Below, piece by piece: positions 8,201-17,000 of a DNA stretch of 33,691 nt. The translations under genes and the position numbers were made by a program. The DNA is from a virus: positions 1-33,691 of the IMG/VR virus record IMGVR_UViG_3300030106_004992; one strand, given 5' to 3'. Each line of letters begins with the position of its first letter. Positions within the stretch are counted from its first letter, which is position 1. Below the pieces are notes generated by a model. The model was not told where the DNA came from. It made no database searches and saw only the letters and a program-made list of their open reading frames with translations.

Positions 8201-9379
8201 AGCTCTTTGCTGTGCAATTGCAACCTTGTTTTCAAGACTAGCATCGTTTTTAATTTTAATGTCTAACTCAGCTAATTGTTCACTAGTTATATCATTGTTT
8301 TCTATGTAATCTAATACAGATTGTCTTTTTACTTTTCTACCGTCTATTTCATAAGAAGGTCTATTAATAGTTAAATCAACAGCAGCAATACTAGCATCTA
8401 CTGGACCAGAAATAACAGCACCAGAAAGACCTTCTAAAATAACATCTACACCCGTAGCTTCTTTACCCGCTGCCTTAGCACCTAAAAATTCACCTAAACC
8501 ACCGCCAAATGATTCAACAGGTGTTGCTACAGCTGTTGCTGCCGCTGCTTTACCAATTCTACCCGCTGTTGTAGAAACATCACCTATAGCTTTACCAACT
8601 GCGCCAGCTCCTTTGACACCTATTAAAGTTGTTAACCCTTCTACCGCAGCTATAGTAGCACCTCTAGCTCTTGCCTTTGCTTTTATTCTTTTTCTTATAG
8701 TATCATCAGCTAATATTTTTCTTATAGAATCTGGATTAAAATCTAAATTAGCAGCTTCTATCTCTTCTTGTAACAACTCATTAAAAGTGTTTACAGTTTC
8801 TAAACCGTAATTCATAGATCCAAATAAACCTACAAAAGCTCCAGGTATAGCCCCAATACCACCAGCGGCAAAACCACCAGCGGCAGTAGTTATAGTAGGT
8901 GCAATAGCTTCTTTTGCTAATTCTGCATTAGCCATTGATCTAAAACTTTGTATTGCAGACTGAGCAAAACCTTTAACATTACCAGTTTCATTTATAGCAT
9001 TAATAGTAGACATTGCCCAGTTTTCACCTTGAGAGTTGTATTTTTGAAAAGCAGCAGTAAACTTATTAAGCTCTTCCATTTCAGCCGCAGAAGCTTGAGA
9101 TTGTTGTATTAATGATATATAAGCTTTTAATTGATCATCTGATAAGCCTTCTACCTCAGTAGAACTACTCACATCAAAAACAGCATCTGCATCATCATAT
9201 AAATCAGCGTTTACTCTACCCGCTTGTAAAGCTTGTTCAAACCAATTTCCACTATCATCTTCTTCAACGCTAAAGTTATATTTTTTAATATACTCTTCTA
9301 CACTCAAACCTAAATTTGCAGCAGCTTTTTTAACACGCTCTTCACTAATATTTTGTCCGTTGTATAAATAATCTGGCAT
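2237..9379 (-). CDS. Giant multidomain virion (polyvalent-type) protein
   Basis: A 2380-residue protein opening MPDYLYNGQNISEERVKKAA. Modules in order: a Gly/Ala-rich hydrophobic stretch at about 160-190 and another at 240-305; a zincin-like motif HELLH at 551-555 with a downstream acidic DEY at 621-623; a module around 800-850 containing GLFGWVNPQIANKAKQAYNS; a PD-(D/E)XK nuclease core with Asp1263, Glu1276-x-Lys1278 and Q1287-LLS-Y1291; a HAD-like domain with FDFDET at 1521-1526, LTAR at 1600-1603 and a distal Asp pair near 1657-1658; a long helical C-terminal part including FFNARSAVLQTLSTVNFINF and a hydrophobic segment near 2160-2185; and a Lys/Arg-rich tail. Size, modularity and position after two internal-protein candidates fit a protein packed in the head and ejected with the DNA, of the type called polyvalent proteins. 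No lysozyme, transglycosylase or RNA polymerase motif was found. Function is inferred from motifs only. Confidence 0.87.
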   Translation of the reverse strand: MPDYLYNGQNISEERVKKAAANLGLSVEEYIKKYNFSVEEDDSGNWFEQALQAGRVNADLYDDADAVFDVSSSTEVEGLSDDQLKAYISLIQQSQASAAEMEELNKFTAAFQKYNSQGENWAMSTINAINETGNVKGFAQSAIQSFRSMANAELAKEAIAPTITTAAGGFAAGGIGAIPGAFVGLFGSMNYGLETVNTFNELLQEEIEAANLDFNPDSIRKILADDTIRKRIKAKARARGATIAAVEGLTTLIGVKGAGAVGKAIGDVSTTAGRIGKAAAATAVATPVESFGGGLGEFLGAKAAGKEATGVDVILEGLSGAVISGPVDASIAAVDLTINRPSYEIDGRKVKRQSVLDYIENNDITSEQLAELDIKIKNDASLENKVAIAQQRATIDKNLDPSISKEKRNKLIDLEFKRLNLKQDIKKQGENKLIDTSKKLKDVESQINDIIEGVEGVTVEDVQKGIEEGVKQVVLKQDVAFAKKYARFYDLEVNELKDQAAIDKYIKDNNITNQQDLEDLKTAGYVNEKTGEIVINRQKALETNNVTVGNHELLHGILRKAVRQGKISQDLINEIKNKYGDVLSKRLKPYEGRTFKADKEIAKRLGVKEGDTVAYLDANPDEYITQLSEALQAKEITLDQTALGKFKELILPALRFFGFEKIDFETVEGIESFLREYSTSVKTGKLSKGLISQTASKRQGATGRAFSITPGLKKDLTPEQATTEVNDIGRKNEFGDDLEGQDGNAMWKAVEGDDAARRIQEQGLLDKLILKQPHVGVDDASFLSATYAALLPHIRNYKPERKNPNGLFGWVNPQIANKAKQAYNSLQKGKTTQPTVDIGQTTKEGEVKVQVKAEKDVAMQELETKDVSIAAQIKEKQGKKPRKVVYSKLRQEVGIETGSDIYNRILESVKKSLFAAYAKTENILNVNERVDKIVEMLRKEYTTKGNFTPVFKQIKNLLSEGKYIDNLKKYKDTFVEQVKTADLVQMLREAPEGEQFGLKFVAQLTNKADVKKYVDLGKLPKDSLNKMDKGQAINLYEKIAPSDKKLMAFADKPPINPETGKRSGLKGTRKDNFAKRFQQIFVDDAVMQVRQSEEFKAMIDKKVSIENDIQELAAAVDRDVNRKFSLNDNLVFNLKNALDTLIQETSDQNLRVTSKDFKSKVIIVNRDEDGKLLNVKFKKEIKGIRGGKIKQSQQDFVAKLAYDIMNARNYEKATKINIYKKPLYKLIEQGKAKNEGKAFELLNKNEIGKNLPKNAKIVDGYGDIYIRVGDFAIGIEVKLGEAQGVSQLLSYTKDGVNFPNKNTTVNQDTNLLYDDEIANLMLDKKDQINKKLKKAGLDTIENFSTELSQEQINVLKPYRHEFIINTSVPLEYFTSAYANGKYAKDSQGVLLFENFLFLMDTGVDVVNQKNNAFATEFKNLTGKEITQLQLDTVKSIEVAVNLDIVNGKLKYRLRPLIDINNFNTTNAVEVNKSVYKNIGKAVESASKKYSLNKNNFDVSRALDKIKTPLKYNQQSRGMSTFDFDETLIDKGKNFIIAKKDNEEIRISSAEWPVKGPELDKQGYSFDFSDFVNIRGGVDGPLLQKMRNQIKKFGPKNVFVLTARPPESATAIHGWLKSKGINIPQENITGLGNSTGEAKASWMLEKFTQGYNDMYFVDDALSNVKAVKKVLDQLDIKSKVVQARIKFSLDMDKTFNDILQQLTGIESIKKFSEAKGKKRGEGKGRFRLFVPPSHEDFVGLLYNFMGRGSQGNKHRDFFEKALVKPLNKAFRDLSMAKQSIANDYRNLIKQMPDIRKKLTQKTPDGDFVYSDAVRVYLWNKYGFDIPGLSKTDQKNLVELVELDGKLKRFALRVGLISKMDEGYVQPGEHWLTGDVRTDLQDATGRVGRAKFFTEFIENADIIFSKENINKIRAIHGDNFVEALQDMLYRIKNGTNRKQGGSRQVNAFLDYLNGSIGATMFFNARSAVLQTLSTVNFINFADNNIFKAAAAFANQKQFWSDFAMIFNSDFLKQRRSGAAFDLNASEIASAVGKSKQPVKSAIAYILEKGFLPTQMADSFAIALGGASMYRNRVNTYKKQGLSQKEAESKAFVDFQEIAESTQQSARPDMLSQQQASPLGRMILAFQNVTSQYVRLMKKAGLDLINRRKSKGYATQAQSDMSNISKIIYYGAIQNLIFYGLQSALFAMAFEDDEQDEKFFKNKKQRLINGSIDSILRGSGVGGAIVSVLKNAVIKYGEQNEKGWGKQLGVISDELLQLSPPIGIKLRKIDSFEKTMEYNKKVIPEMNTFDIDNPMWDAYSNLVEGLTNVPVARLHRKIENVRSAIDSENAWWQRLALGLGWSKWELGIEDTELKEVKEKIKNNNRQINKETKSKKRQFKKRTF

Positions 9380-9391
9380 ATATATATATTA

Positions 9392-11170
9392 TTATTCGCC
9401 TGGTATACTTGTCATACCAAATTCACCTTTTAAATCATTAAAAAACTGTTCTAAACTATTTCTAGCGCCAACAGGGTCTCCTGCTCCAAAAGAAACAGCG
9501 TATTCACCTATTTTTTCTCCATCTTTGTATACTTCTATAGAATCGTATCTAAATAAATTACGAGCAGCAAATCTATTTGTTTTACCAACGCCTACATCAA
9601 AGTTTTTTGGTAAAATTGCTTTTATTTTATCTACTACATCACTTGGTCTTTTTTGAAAAAGCTCTTTGTTTACTCCAGTTGTTAAAGAAAAATCATTTAT
9701 ATTTTCAAAATTTATTTTAGTAAAATCTTCTTTAACAACTTTTGTAGTTTTGCTGCCACCACCAGCACTTAAACCTTGTTCAAACTCACCAGTTGATGCG
9801 TATATAGCTTCTCTATCCATAACTTGGAAAGTATTATATTTTTCTCCATCATTTTCCCAAGTATCATTTCCTTTCCAATCATATTGTCCAAACACACCTG
9901 TAAAGAAATCTTTTTTAGTATTGCCAAGATAAATCTCCATAACTTGATTTCTTCTTTCATTACGAGTTTTGTTTTCTACATAAGTATCGCTACCAGGCAC
10001 TTTAATACCACCATAAACTTTACCTTTATAATTACCAAAAACATTGTATTGATCATTAGTAGGGTTGTTATCTATAGGTCTTAAATTTACACCAACATTA
10101 AACTCACTAGCACCATCGGTAGCAGCAGTCCAATCAGATAATAATCTACCACCAACCTTTGGATTGTTCATTATATACTTTTTAATTTTATCAAAATTTT
10201 CTTTATTATTAAAATCTTCTTGATCTATACCTTTTTTACCAATATCAAATTCTTTAGGTAATTTTATATTTAATAAAGCTTTTGACATGACATCAGTAAG
10301 TGAACTAAAAGGATTGTGTAAAGCTTGATAAAAAGATTCTTCTCCATGCGGTGTATGTGCTAAAGTTTGAAAAGTATCTCTAGGGTTTTCAGAATATGTT
10401 ATTATACGATTAAGAGAATCTGCAGCATCTTTTTGCGCGGCTTCATTGTATGAAGTTCCTTTTTTTGACCCATATTTTTGTAAAGTGTTTAATATTGATT
10501 CTCTTGAGCTAAGCGCGGTATGATCAGTGATAGGTACAAGTTTTTTTATATCTGACATACTCATTTTTATTTCTTTATCGTCTATAGTAGATTTAAAAAA
10601 TATTTCACCATTTTCAACAATCATTTCAGCTTTATTAAGATCATTACCAGCTTTTAAATTATATATAGATGTTAGAAATTTATTATTTTCAGCAGCGGTA
10701 TTACCACCAACACCATCTGATCCTCCAATAACATACTGATCATTTGCTATCATAGTAGTTATGTTGTTTAAATCTGAGTTAAAAGCTTTTATACCATTAT
10801 TAAATTTAGCAACCTTAGACTTCCACTGCATTCTTTGTGTTTCACCATCTTTACCTTTGGGTATTGTTTTCCACTCATCTCTAAAACCATCTAAAATACC
10901 TTTAAATTCTAGCATGTCAGCATCAACAAAAGTACCGTCTTGTAGCTGCTCATATATAGGATTAACAACATCTAACATTTCTTGATTAGAAGAGTTTATA
11001 TCCTCAAACATATTTTTAAATTCATCTAATAAAGCTTTATTAGTTTCACCATAAGTTTTAGCCATAGCATCATACGCGTCTGTCATATCAACAGGTACAG
11101 TTGACAAACCGTGTTTTAATGCCGCGTTTACTAATGTTGGATCTGCTTTTCCGAATAATTTATTTGCCAT
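9392..11170 (-). CDS. Probable internal or structural virion protein
   Basis: A 592-residue soluble protein opening MANKLFGKADPTLVNAALKH. The first ~150 residues are helical (YDAMAKTYGETNKALLDEFK); the rest is mixed, with Gly-rich and beta-like stretches, and the end returns to an alpha/beta pattern (DSIEVYKDGEKIGEYAVSFG). No signal peptide, membrane segment or catalytic motif is seen. I recall similar openings in proteins of marine podovirus-like genomes, always next to a Gln-rich helical protein and a giant protein as here. That gene trio corresponds in position to the internal core or ejection proteins of T7-like phages, so a cargo, core or ejection role is inferred. It starts 13 bases after the Gln-rich gene ends and stops 12 bases before the giant protein starts. 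Confidence 0.82.
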   Translation of the reverse strand: MANKLFGKADPTLVNAALKHGLSTVPVDMTDAYDAMAKTYGETNKALLDEFKNMFEDINSSNQEMLDVVNPIYEQLQDGTFVDADMLEFKGILDGFRDEWKTIPKGKDGETQRMQWKSKVAKFNNGIKAFNSDLNNITTMIANDQYVIGGSDGVGGNTAAENNKFLTSIYNLKAGNDLNKAEMIVENGEIFFKSTIDDKEIKMSMSDIKKLVPITDHTALSSRESILNTLQKYGSKKGTSYNEAAQKDAADSLNRIITYSENPRDTFQTLAHTPHGEESFYQALHNPFSSLTDVMSKALLNIKLPKEFDIGKKGIDQEDFNNKENFDKIKKYIMNNPKVGGRLLSDWTAATDGASEFNVGVNLRPIDNNPTNDQYNVFGNYKGKVYGGIKVPGSDTYVENKTRNERRNQVMEIYLGNTKKDFFTGVFGQYDWKGNDTWENDGEKYNTFQVMDREAIYASTGEFEQGLSAGGGSKTTKVVKEDFTKINFENINDFSLTTGVNKELFQKRPSDVVDKIKAILPKNFDVGVGKTNRFAARNLFRYDSIEVYKDGEKIGEYAVSFGAGDPVGARNSLEQFFNDLKGEFGMTSIPGE

Positions 11171-11183
11171 AATTTGTATTTAT

Positions 11184-12053
11184 TTATGAAGAACCTATGC
11201 CTTTACTAAAATCAAAACCACTAAAATCTATATTGCTTAAATTTTGAAAAAGCCCACTAGTTAAAGCAGCATTAGACATATTCATTTGATTACCCATGTT
11301 TTGAGCGGCTAATTGATTTTGCATTGCTTGCTGATATGCCATATTAGCACCGGACGACTGTCCATATTGCATACCAAGTAAAGTAGCTTGTCTACTCATT
11401 TCAGCTTCTTGTAACATACCTTCACCCATAGCTTCTATTTGTTCTCCTTTTAAGCCTAATTGAGCGCCTTGTAATTGTAAATTAGCTCTTTGTTTTTGTA
11501 AATCATCAGCGCCTTTAGCTGCTAACAATTGATTTTGTCTTTCTTGTTTAGCTATATCAGCAGATATTTTACTTGTTGATAAGGCTTGTTGATTTGCTAA
11601 TTGTTGTGCTAAAGCACTTATACCACTACTACCAGCGCTTTGTTGTAGTCTATCTAATATGTTTGCCGACTGTTGTTCTAATGCTCTTTTTTGAAAATTA
11701 GCAGCTTGTTGATCTACTGTTAGATCTTCAAACATATTCTCCATTGAAGCCGCTGTTTCAGAATACAACTCACCAACTTCGCTAAATTTTTCACCAAAAC
11801 CAGAATAAGGATTTGAAAATTTCATTGCCGCATATTCAGCTTTTTGCTGATCTAATTTAATTTGCTGTTCTTTTTGAAAATCTAATGTCTGTTGGGCTAT
11901 AGCGTCAGCTTGCGCTTGTTGTTGTTGCATTTGCTTCTTTTGTTGTTTTCTACTTTTGTAACCTTGATAAAGACCAATACCAGTTCCAATAAGCTGTAAC
12001 GAAGCTCCAACTCCTAACCCAAAAAGAAATTTAGCAGGTGATTTTTTAGCCAT
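11184..12053 (-). CDS. Gln/Ala-rich helical internal virion protein
   Basis: A 289-residue protein. Residues 8-30 are hydrophobic and Gly-rich (FLFGLGVGASLQLIGTGIGL), a possible membrane-inserting helix, followed by Lys/Gln-rich coiled coil (KSRKQQKKQMQQQQ). A conserved-looking core NPYSGFGEKFSEVGELYSET...MENMFEDLTVDQQAANFQKR leads into long Ala/Gln/Gly helices including SGISALAQQLANQQALSTSK, and the end is Asn/Met/Ser-rich. The composition is like that of podovirus internal core or DNA-transfer proteins (T7 gp14-like in role, not in shown sequence), which insert into the cell envelope during ejection. I recall the central core from marine phage genomes. It lies directly upstream of the 592- and 2380-residue proteins, supporting a joint role in ejection. 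Confidence 0.84.
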   Translation of the reverse strand: MAKKSPAKFLFGLGVGASLQLIGTGIGLYQGYKSRKQQKKQMQQQQAQADAIAQQTLDFQKEQQIKLDQQKAEYAAMKFSNPYSGFGEKFSEVGELYSETAASMENMFEDLTVDQQAANFQKRALEQQSANILDRLQQSAGSSGISALAQQLANQQALSTSKISADIAKQERQNQLLAAKGADDLQKQRANLQLQGAQLGLKGEQIEAMGEGMLQEAEMSRQATLLGMQYGQSSGANMAYQQAMQNQLAAQNMGNQMNMSNAALTSGLFQNLSNIDFSGFDFSKGIGSS

Positions 12054-12102
12054 ATTTTTTATTTTATTTATTTATTAGTTATATAGTTACACTTTTTGCA
12101 CT

Positions 12103-12456
12103 TTATTTACTACTTTCAATAGCCTCTGAGTTTAAAGCAAAAAGCTCTGAAGCATGTTCACTATCGTCATTTCTAAGTGTAACTTGTGCATAATAGCCTT
12201 TTAAGCTACTATTATTTATTCTTTTGTCTTTTGAAAACATTAAAAACCCAGCAATTAAAGAAGGGGAAATGTTAGTTTCAACATTTATAAAGTTAGTTCC
12301 TACACGGGTAATAATGCCTATGTATATAGGGTCATCTGCAGTTTGTACACCACTAGTAGATACTGTAGTAGTGTTTTGATAAAAAGCATGATCACCTGAT
12401 TGTAAAGACGGGTTTAAAAAATTATTATTTGATATGTTTATTTGAATTATTGCCAT
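12103..12456 (-). CDS. Small beta-rich virion-associated protein
   Basis: A 117-residue protein with short alternating strands and no export signal: AIIQINISNN at the N-terminus, then IYIGIITRVGTNFINVETN, IAGFLMFSKDKRINNSSLKG, YYAQVTLRNDDSEHASELFA and an ending SEAIESSK. I recall the C-terminal pattern (FSKD...SSL.GYYA.V...N.S...AELF...SE..ESSK) in small structural proteins of several unrelated marine phages. A virion accessory role is therefore likely, but no specific part can be named. The start follows the stop of the 513-residue gene after 1 base, so translation is probably coupled. The stop is followed by a 49-base A/T-rich gap before the internal-protein genes. Confidence 0.78.
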   Translation of the reverse strand: MAIIQINISNNNFLNPSLQSGDHAFYQNTTTVSTSGVQTADDPIYIGIITRVGTNFINVETNISPSLIAGFLMFSKDKRINNSSLKGYYAQVTLRNDDSEHASELFALNSEAIESSK

Positions 12457-12457
12457 A

Positions 12458-13999
12458 TTATGTTGCTGTTCCTGGTGTTATAAATGTATCTAAATCTAAA
12501 TTTACTGTTAAAGCCGAAGCTGGATAACTATCTATTAATATTTGAGCCCCTGTAAGAGCAACGCTTTGTGACGAGCCTACAAAAACAACTTCTTGACCTG
12601 CATCTAATAAGACACCATTATTTAAAGTTAAAGCGCCCGCGCTAGCACTAGGTGTTCCAATTTCAGATACAAGAGTGTTATTATTTGCTATGCCTAAACC
12701 AGTAATAGTAGAAACATCGCTACCAGCTATTCCATATGTACCATTTAAAGTAACGGTAGAACTAAGTGCGTCTGTAGCCTCTGAAACACTACCGTCTGCT
12801 CTAACAGTTTTAGTAACAGTTTGAGCATCAAGAATTTCATCTGTTGATCCTCCACCTGTTCTAGCGATAGTAGTTCTGTTAACTATATCAGTTAATCTTT
12901 GCGATAAGTTAGCTGTTCTAAATGCAAGACCAGTAGAAGTATTAGTTTTTGTAGCTGTTTCTATATTAGAAACACCAGTGGTTTTAAATGTTAAAACCCT
13001 GTTATCAGCAAAAGTTTGCGCTGAACTAATTGTTACTAAATTTTCTACTATACTAATTACAGATGGCGTTCCACTTAAACTACCACCGTCTACAGCGGTG
13101 ATAACACTACCAACAGTAATATTGCTAGTGTCATCTAATAAAAAAGAAGTCGCAGATGTTATAGCACCATTAACAGTTTGGTTTTGTTCTATAAAAAAAG
13201 AAGTTGCATCACTAAAACCATTAGTAACTATTAAACCAAAACCATTAGCATCAGTGCTAGCGTTTGTAACTGTTTTTGCAATATCAACCGAGACTGCACT
13301 AACAAGCCCTGGAGTTCCAGTAGACGTAACATTAGCGTGTGGTGGATTTGCAGAGTAACTACTAGTATTACTAGTTTTAAAAACAAAATCTATTTGTACT
13401 GGAGACGTATGAACTATTTTTCTACTAACTACGTGATCACTACTACTTATAGAATCTGATAAAACAGTATTAGATTTTTGATTTGCAATAAGCAATACTC
13501 TATAATCCGAAACAGTTGTAGATGGAAATATTATATTTTTTGAATAAAAATTAGATCTTAATTTAACGTTTAAAATATGATTTTTATTAAAAACAGATTC
13601 AAAAGTTTTTGTTGTAAAATTATAAAACTTATCTAAAACACTAGTTGATGCAGAATTTTGTATAATTTGCAAACTAAACTCAGAACCAACATCACCAGAA
13701 ATTTTTAAAGGTCTGTTTGACGTATTAGTAGTAAGATTTTGAGTATTTATTTCAAAAATATTTATAACTTTTTGAGATTCTTCTAAATTAGAATAAGGTT
13801 GTAATCGACTTGCTTCATCATGAGTAAAACCAGCCATATAACCAACAACACCGTTAACAGTATGCGTATGAAAACCTATTAAACCAATTGTTGCACCATG
13901 GTTTAAAGCCAACTCTGCAGTTGAAAACAAAGGCATACCATCAATATAAGTTATTATATTTGTATTTTGTCTTGTATTATTTGTATTATGATAACTCAT
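12458..13999 (-). CDS. Beta-rich structural protein, fiber or adhesin candidate
   Basis: A 513-residue protein. The N-terminal ~70 residues contain TYIDGMPLFSTAELALNHGA and HTHTVNGVVGYMAGFTHDEA, which I recall from virion proteins of marine phages. The remainder is rich in Ser, Thr, Asn, Val and Gly with beta-strand periodicity and no hydrophobic helices. Around residues 285-340 is one copy of the phage-tail type beta module (SNITVGSVITAVDGGSLSGT...VISIVENLVTISSAQTF...VLTF). The C-terminal ~100 residues are short Gly/Thr/Leu strands like a fiber or head-decoration domain. It follows the 3411-residue nozzle candidate after 9 bases. A fiber, spike or capsid-fiber role is inferred; no enzymatic motif is visible. 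Confidence 0.83.
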   Translation of the reverse strand: MSYHNTNNTRQNTNIITYIDGMPLFSTAELALNHGATIGLIGFHTHTVNGVVGYMAGFTHDEASRLQPYSNLEESQKVINIFEINTQNLTTNTSNRPLKISGDVGSEFSLQIIQNSASTSVLDKFYNFTTKTFESVFNKNHILNVKLRSNFYSKNIIFPSTTVSDYRVLLIANQKSNTVLSDSISSSDHVVSRKIVHTSPVQIDFVFKTSNTSSYSANPPHANVTSTGTPGLVSAVSVDIAKTVTNASTDANGFGLIVTNGFSDATSFFIEQNQTVNGAITSATSFLLDDTSNITVGSVITAVDGGSLSGTPSVISIVENLVTISSAQTFADNRVLTFKTTGVSNIETATKTNTSTGLAFRTANLSQRLTDIVNRTTIARTGGGSTDEILDAQTVTKTVRADGSVSEATDALSSTVTLNGTYGIAGSDVSTITGLGIANNNTLVSEIGTPSASAGALTLNNGVLLDAGQEVVFVGSSQSVALTGAQILIDSYPASALTVNLDLDTFITPGTAT

Positions 14000-14008
14000 T
14001 TTATATTT

Positions 14009-17000
14009 TTAATATATTGTTGTACCTCCTCCACCAGGCGTGCCTGAAGGTGGCGGGTTAAATGATGTAGCTGGTAAAACTGGAGAAGTTGTAGGTCCAG
14101 CTACAGACGCAGGTGTACCAGTTAATAATACTTCATCTTGTTCGGATGTAGGAGGTGTTATATCTTGCACACTAGATATTTCTCCTAAACCTTGAAAACT
14201 AAAATCACCAGTATGTCTAGATATATAATCTTGATCAACAGTTTGAAGACCTCCTTTTATATAGTTAAACCACTTGCCTTCTTTTTCAATAAACTCATCA
14301 ATAAAACCATCTTGTTTATCAGTAAATATACTTTCTACGTACCAACCAACTTCAGCTTCTATATTGTTAATGTGACTATTATTAATACTATCAAGATTTA
14401 TAGTATTTCCAGTTTCAAAGTCAAGTAAACTAGCTTCTTGAAATTTAGTAACATGAGATTTAGAACCTTCATAACCTAAGGTTTTAAAAGATTTTATAGT
14501 AGAAGCATCTGAATTTAAAACAGCTGTTACAGAAGAATCAAATTGAACACCATAAAAATTATTGTAACCATTAGTTGTAACATCGTGTTGATATAAGCCG
14601 CCTTGATTAAAAGTATAATATTTTTTAGATAAGCTTAAAGCACTTTCTGGAGTAAAAGATTTAAAACTAACCCAACCACCAACATCTTCACTAAATGTAA
14701 TAGTTTTATTCATGCTTAGTTCCATTGGTGTAAAAGGAGTCATTGAAAAGTTATCTAAAGAATAATTAGCAACGTGCTGCGCAGGGCCTGATCCACTACC
14801 ATATTGACTATCAGTAAGTATTATTAAAGAATTTACAGCTGGTATTTGATTTGTATAAAAATAACTACCAGATATTACCGCTCCGTTAATTGATAAAGGA
14901 TGTGGAGGATTAAAATTTTGTATTACTGTTTCCACTTCATAAACACCATTAGAACCAGTAGCCCAAGTTTCTCTATGATAGTTAGGACCAGCTCCACTTG
15001 CTGTATTACCTATTGAACCTGTATAAGTACCAGCTTGTATCATAAAACCTTGCATATTATCGTTTACGTATATAAAGTTTAATATACCATTAGTTAAACC
15101 TAACTCTTCATAGCTAACTCTAAATCTTATTCTTGTACCTAAAGGTAAATTACCTATATGTTGAACTGCGTGAGGGAAACCAGGCGTATTAATATTATTC
15201 GATGTAGAGTTTACTATTAAAGAACCGTTGTTCCATTCAAAACCATTCATAGGTATAATATTAGCTTCGTTGTTTTGAACAAAACTCCAAGACTGTGCTG
15301 AAGAAGGTATTAATTGTGCATTTTGATCAGACAAAGAAAAGTTACTAAGTCCAAAAGCGTACAAAGCGTTGCTTGCAGCCGCGGTAATATTAATACAACC
15401 TTGCCATCTACCCCAAGAACCTATAGCAGTGCTAGAATTATCAAAAGTTGATATAGTAGTTGAGGCGCTTACTGGTTGAAAGTTAACACCACCTAAAGGA
15501 TCATATTCAATAGCCCAAGGAGTATTATTTGGCAAAGGATCATTAAGACTACCTACATCCAAAATAGCTCTATATCTACCCGGGTTTGTTAACCCATGAA
15601 TTTGAAAACCTAAACCATTATAACCAATACCTTTAATAATAGGATTACCTACTATTTCATTGCTAAAATGCTCTTTATGCACGGTAAATCTAAACTCATA
15701 TCCATCAGTAGATGCTGTTGGCGCTAAAATAGGTGCTTCGCTTCCTGCTTGACCACTTGGATTTGCATATCTTTGTTGAAAAGTTGCATGTATTGTTTGA
15801 GTAGTAAAAGCAGGATGGTCCCCTGACCATAACGCACCTTGAGTAATACCGTATAAATATACAACATTATTGTAAACATACATTCTAGGTGCAACCATTA
15901 AATGTGGTTGATATGCAGTATTACCAATTCTAAAACTATTAACAGTGCCTTTTGTATAAAAACTATGTGTATCTGTTTCGTTACTTAAATCAATTAATCT
16001 AATTTTATTTATAGCGCCATAATCACTACCAGCGTCGTCAAACATACCGCCCGTTGTGTTATAAAATTCTATTGTTAATTCGTTATTATTATAACCATTA
16101 GCACTATTTGCTAAATTACTACCACTAGAAACTTTAAATATTGATCTTAATATATGTGTGTCAGGAGCATAATTAGCGTAGTTAAATTTAGAGTGTAAAA
16201 TTGGTAAACCAATATTTATAAAAGAACTAGTATCATCTTTCCAAATATTTTGAAAAACAGACGTTGCACTGTTAGAATACCAATTATCATTAGACGCGTC
16301 TTTAGTAGGATCAATACTAACACATGTCAAGTGTCTACTACCAACAGGACCCCTAACTCTACCATATTGAAAGTAAGGATAACCTGGATAACCTGGTTGT
16401 TCTCCCCATACACTAACTAAAGTATTAACATCTTCAGTAGCTTCAAAATTACCTTTTACACCAATTGCTCCATGATTCCAATTTTTTCCTTCAGAAGTAG
16501 CAACTTGAGTAGCTGTTTTAGTGGTAACAAGATCTAATAAATAATAATTTTCAGTAACATAAGGATTTACTAAAGTTTGTGTTATTTTTGGAATTGTAAG
16601 CGAGTTTGGTGTAGCAAGAGAGGATCCTGATTGTACTACTTCTATATTATCATCATAAGTAAGCTCATTATAATGAAAAACTCCCATAGATTGAGGCCCT
16701 TGAGTTCCTGGTGGTCCGTAGCTTTTATATACTTCATTTAATGTATAAGGTGTCCCATCAACCATTGTGTTTGCTGTACCAAAGGTATTTGTACCAGGAT
16801 CAACATAGTATTCTATAGTATAAGTTTGAAAAGGTATATTAAAAGGATTTGGATTTGGCTGCATTGAATACGTGAGAGTATTTGTAGAAACTGTACCCGT
16901 ATTAGGACCATGTATAGATGTAGCTACAGCGTGTAAATCAACTAACGCAGGTGTTGGTGTTGACCATGCCGGTTGTTTAATTTGAATTTCATGCCACATA

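Noticed and set aside
2237-9379. Possible virion RNA polymerase, as in crAss-like and N4-like phages
   Set aside because: No DxDGD or other polymerase motif was found; the acidic FDFDET belongs to a HAD domain with its other three motifs in order.
12054-12102. Possible direct repeat AGTGCAAA/AGTGTAAC as a promoter element
   Set aside because: Two imperfect 8-base copies in an A/T-rich 49-base gap with no match to the Bacteroidota TAnnTTTG -7 element; not above chance.
12978-13358. Plus-strand open frame of 126 codons
   Set aside because: It is antisense to the 513-residue gene, whose protein shows clear family-like motifs. Long antisense frames arise from the AT-rich, Thr/Val-rich composition. 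No leader or neighbour supports it.
14024-14032. Shine-Dalgarno-like GGAGGAGGT on the minus strand upstream of the 513-residue gene
   Set aside because: It lies 24 bases before the ATG, too far to act, and it is the Gly codon run at the end of the nozzle-like protein (PGGGGTTIY).
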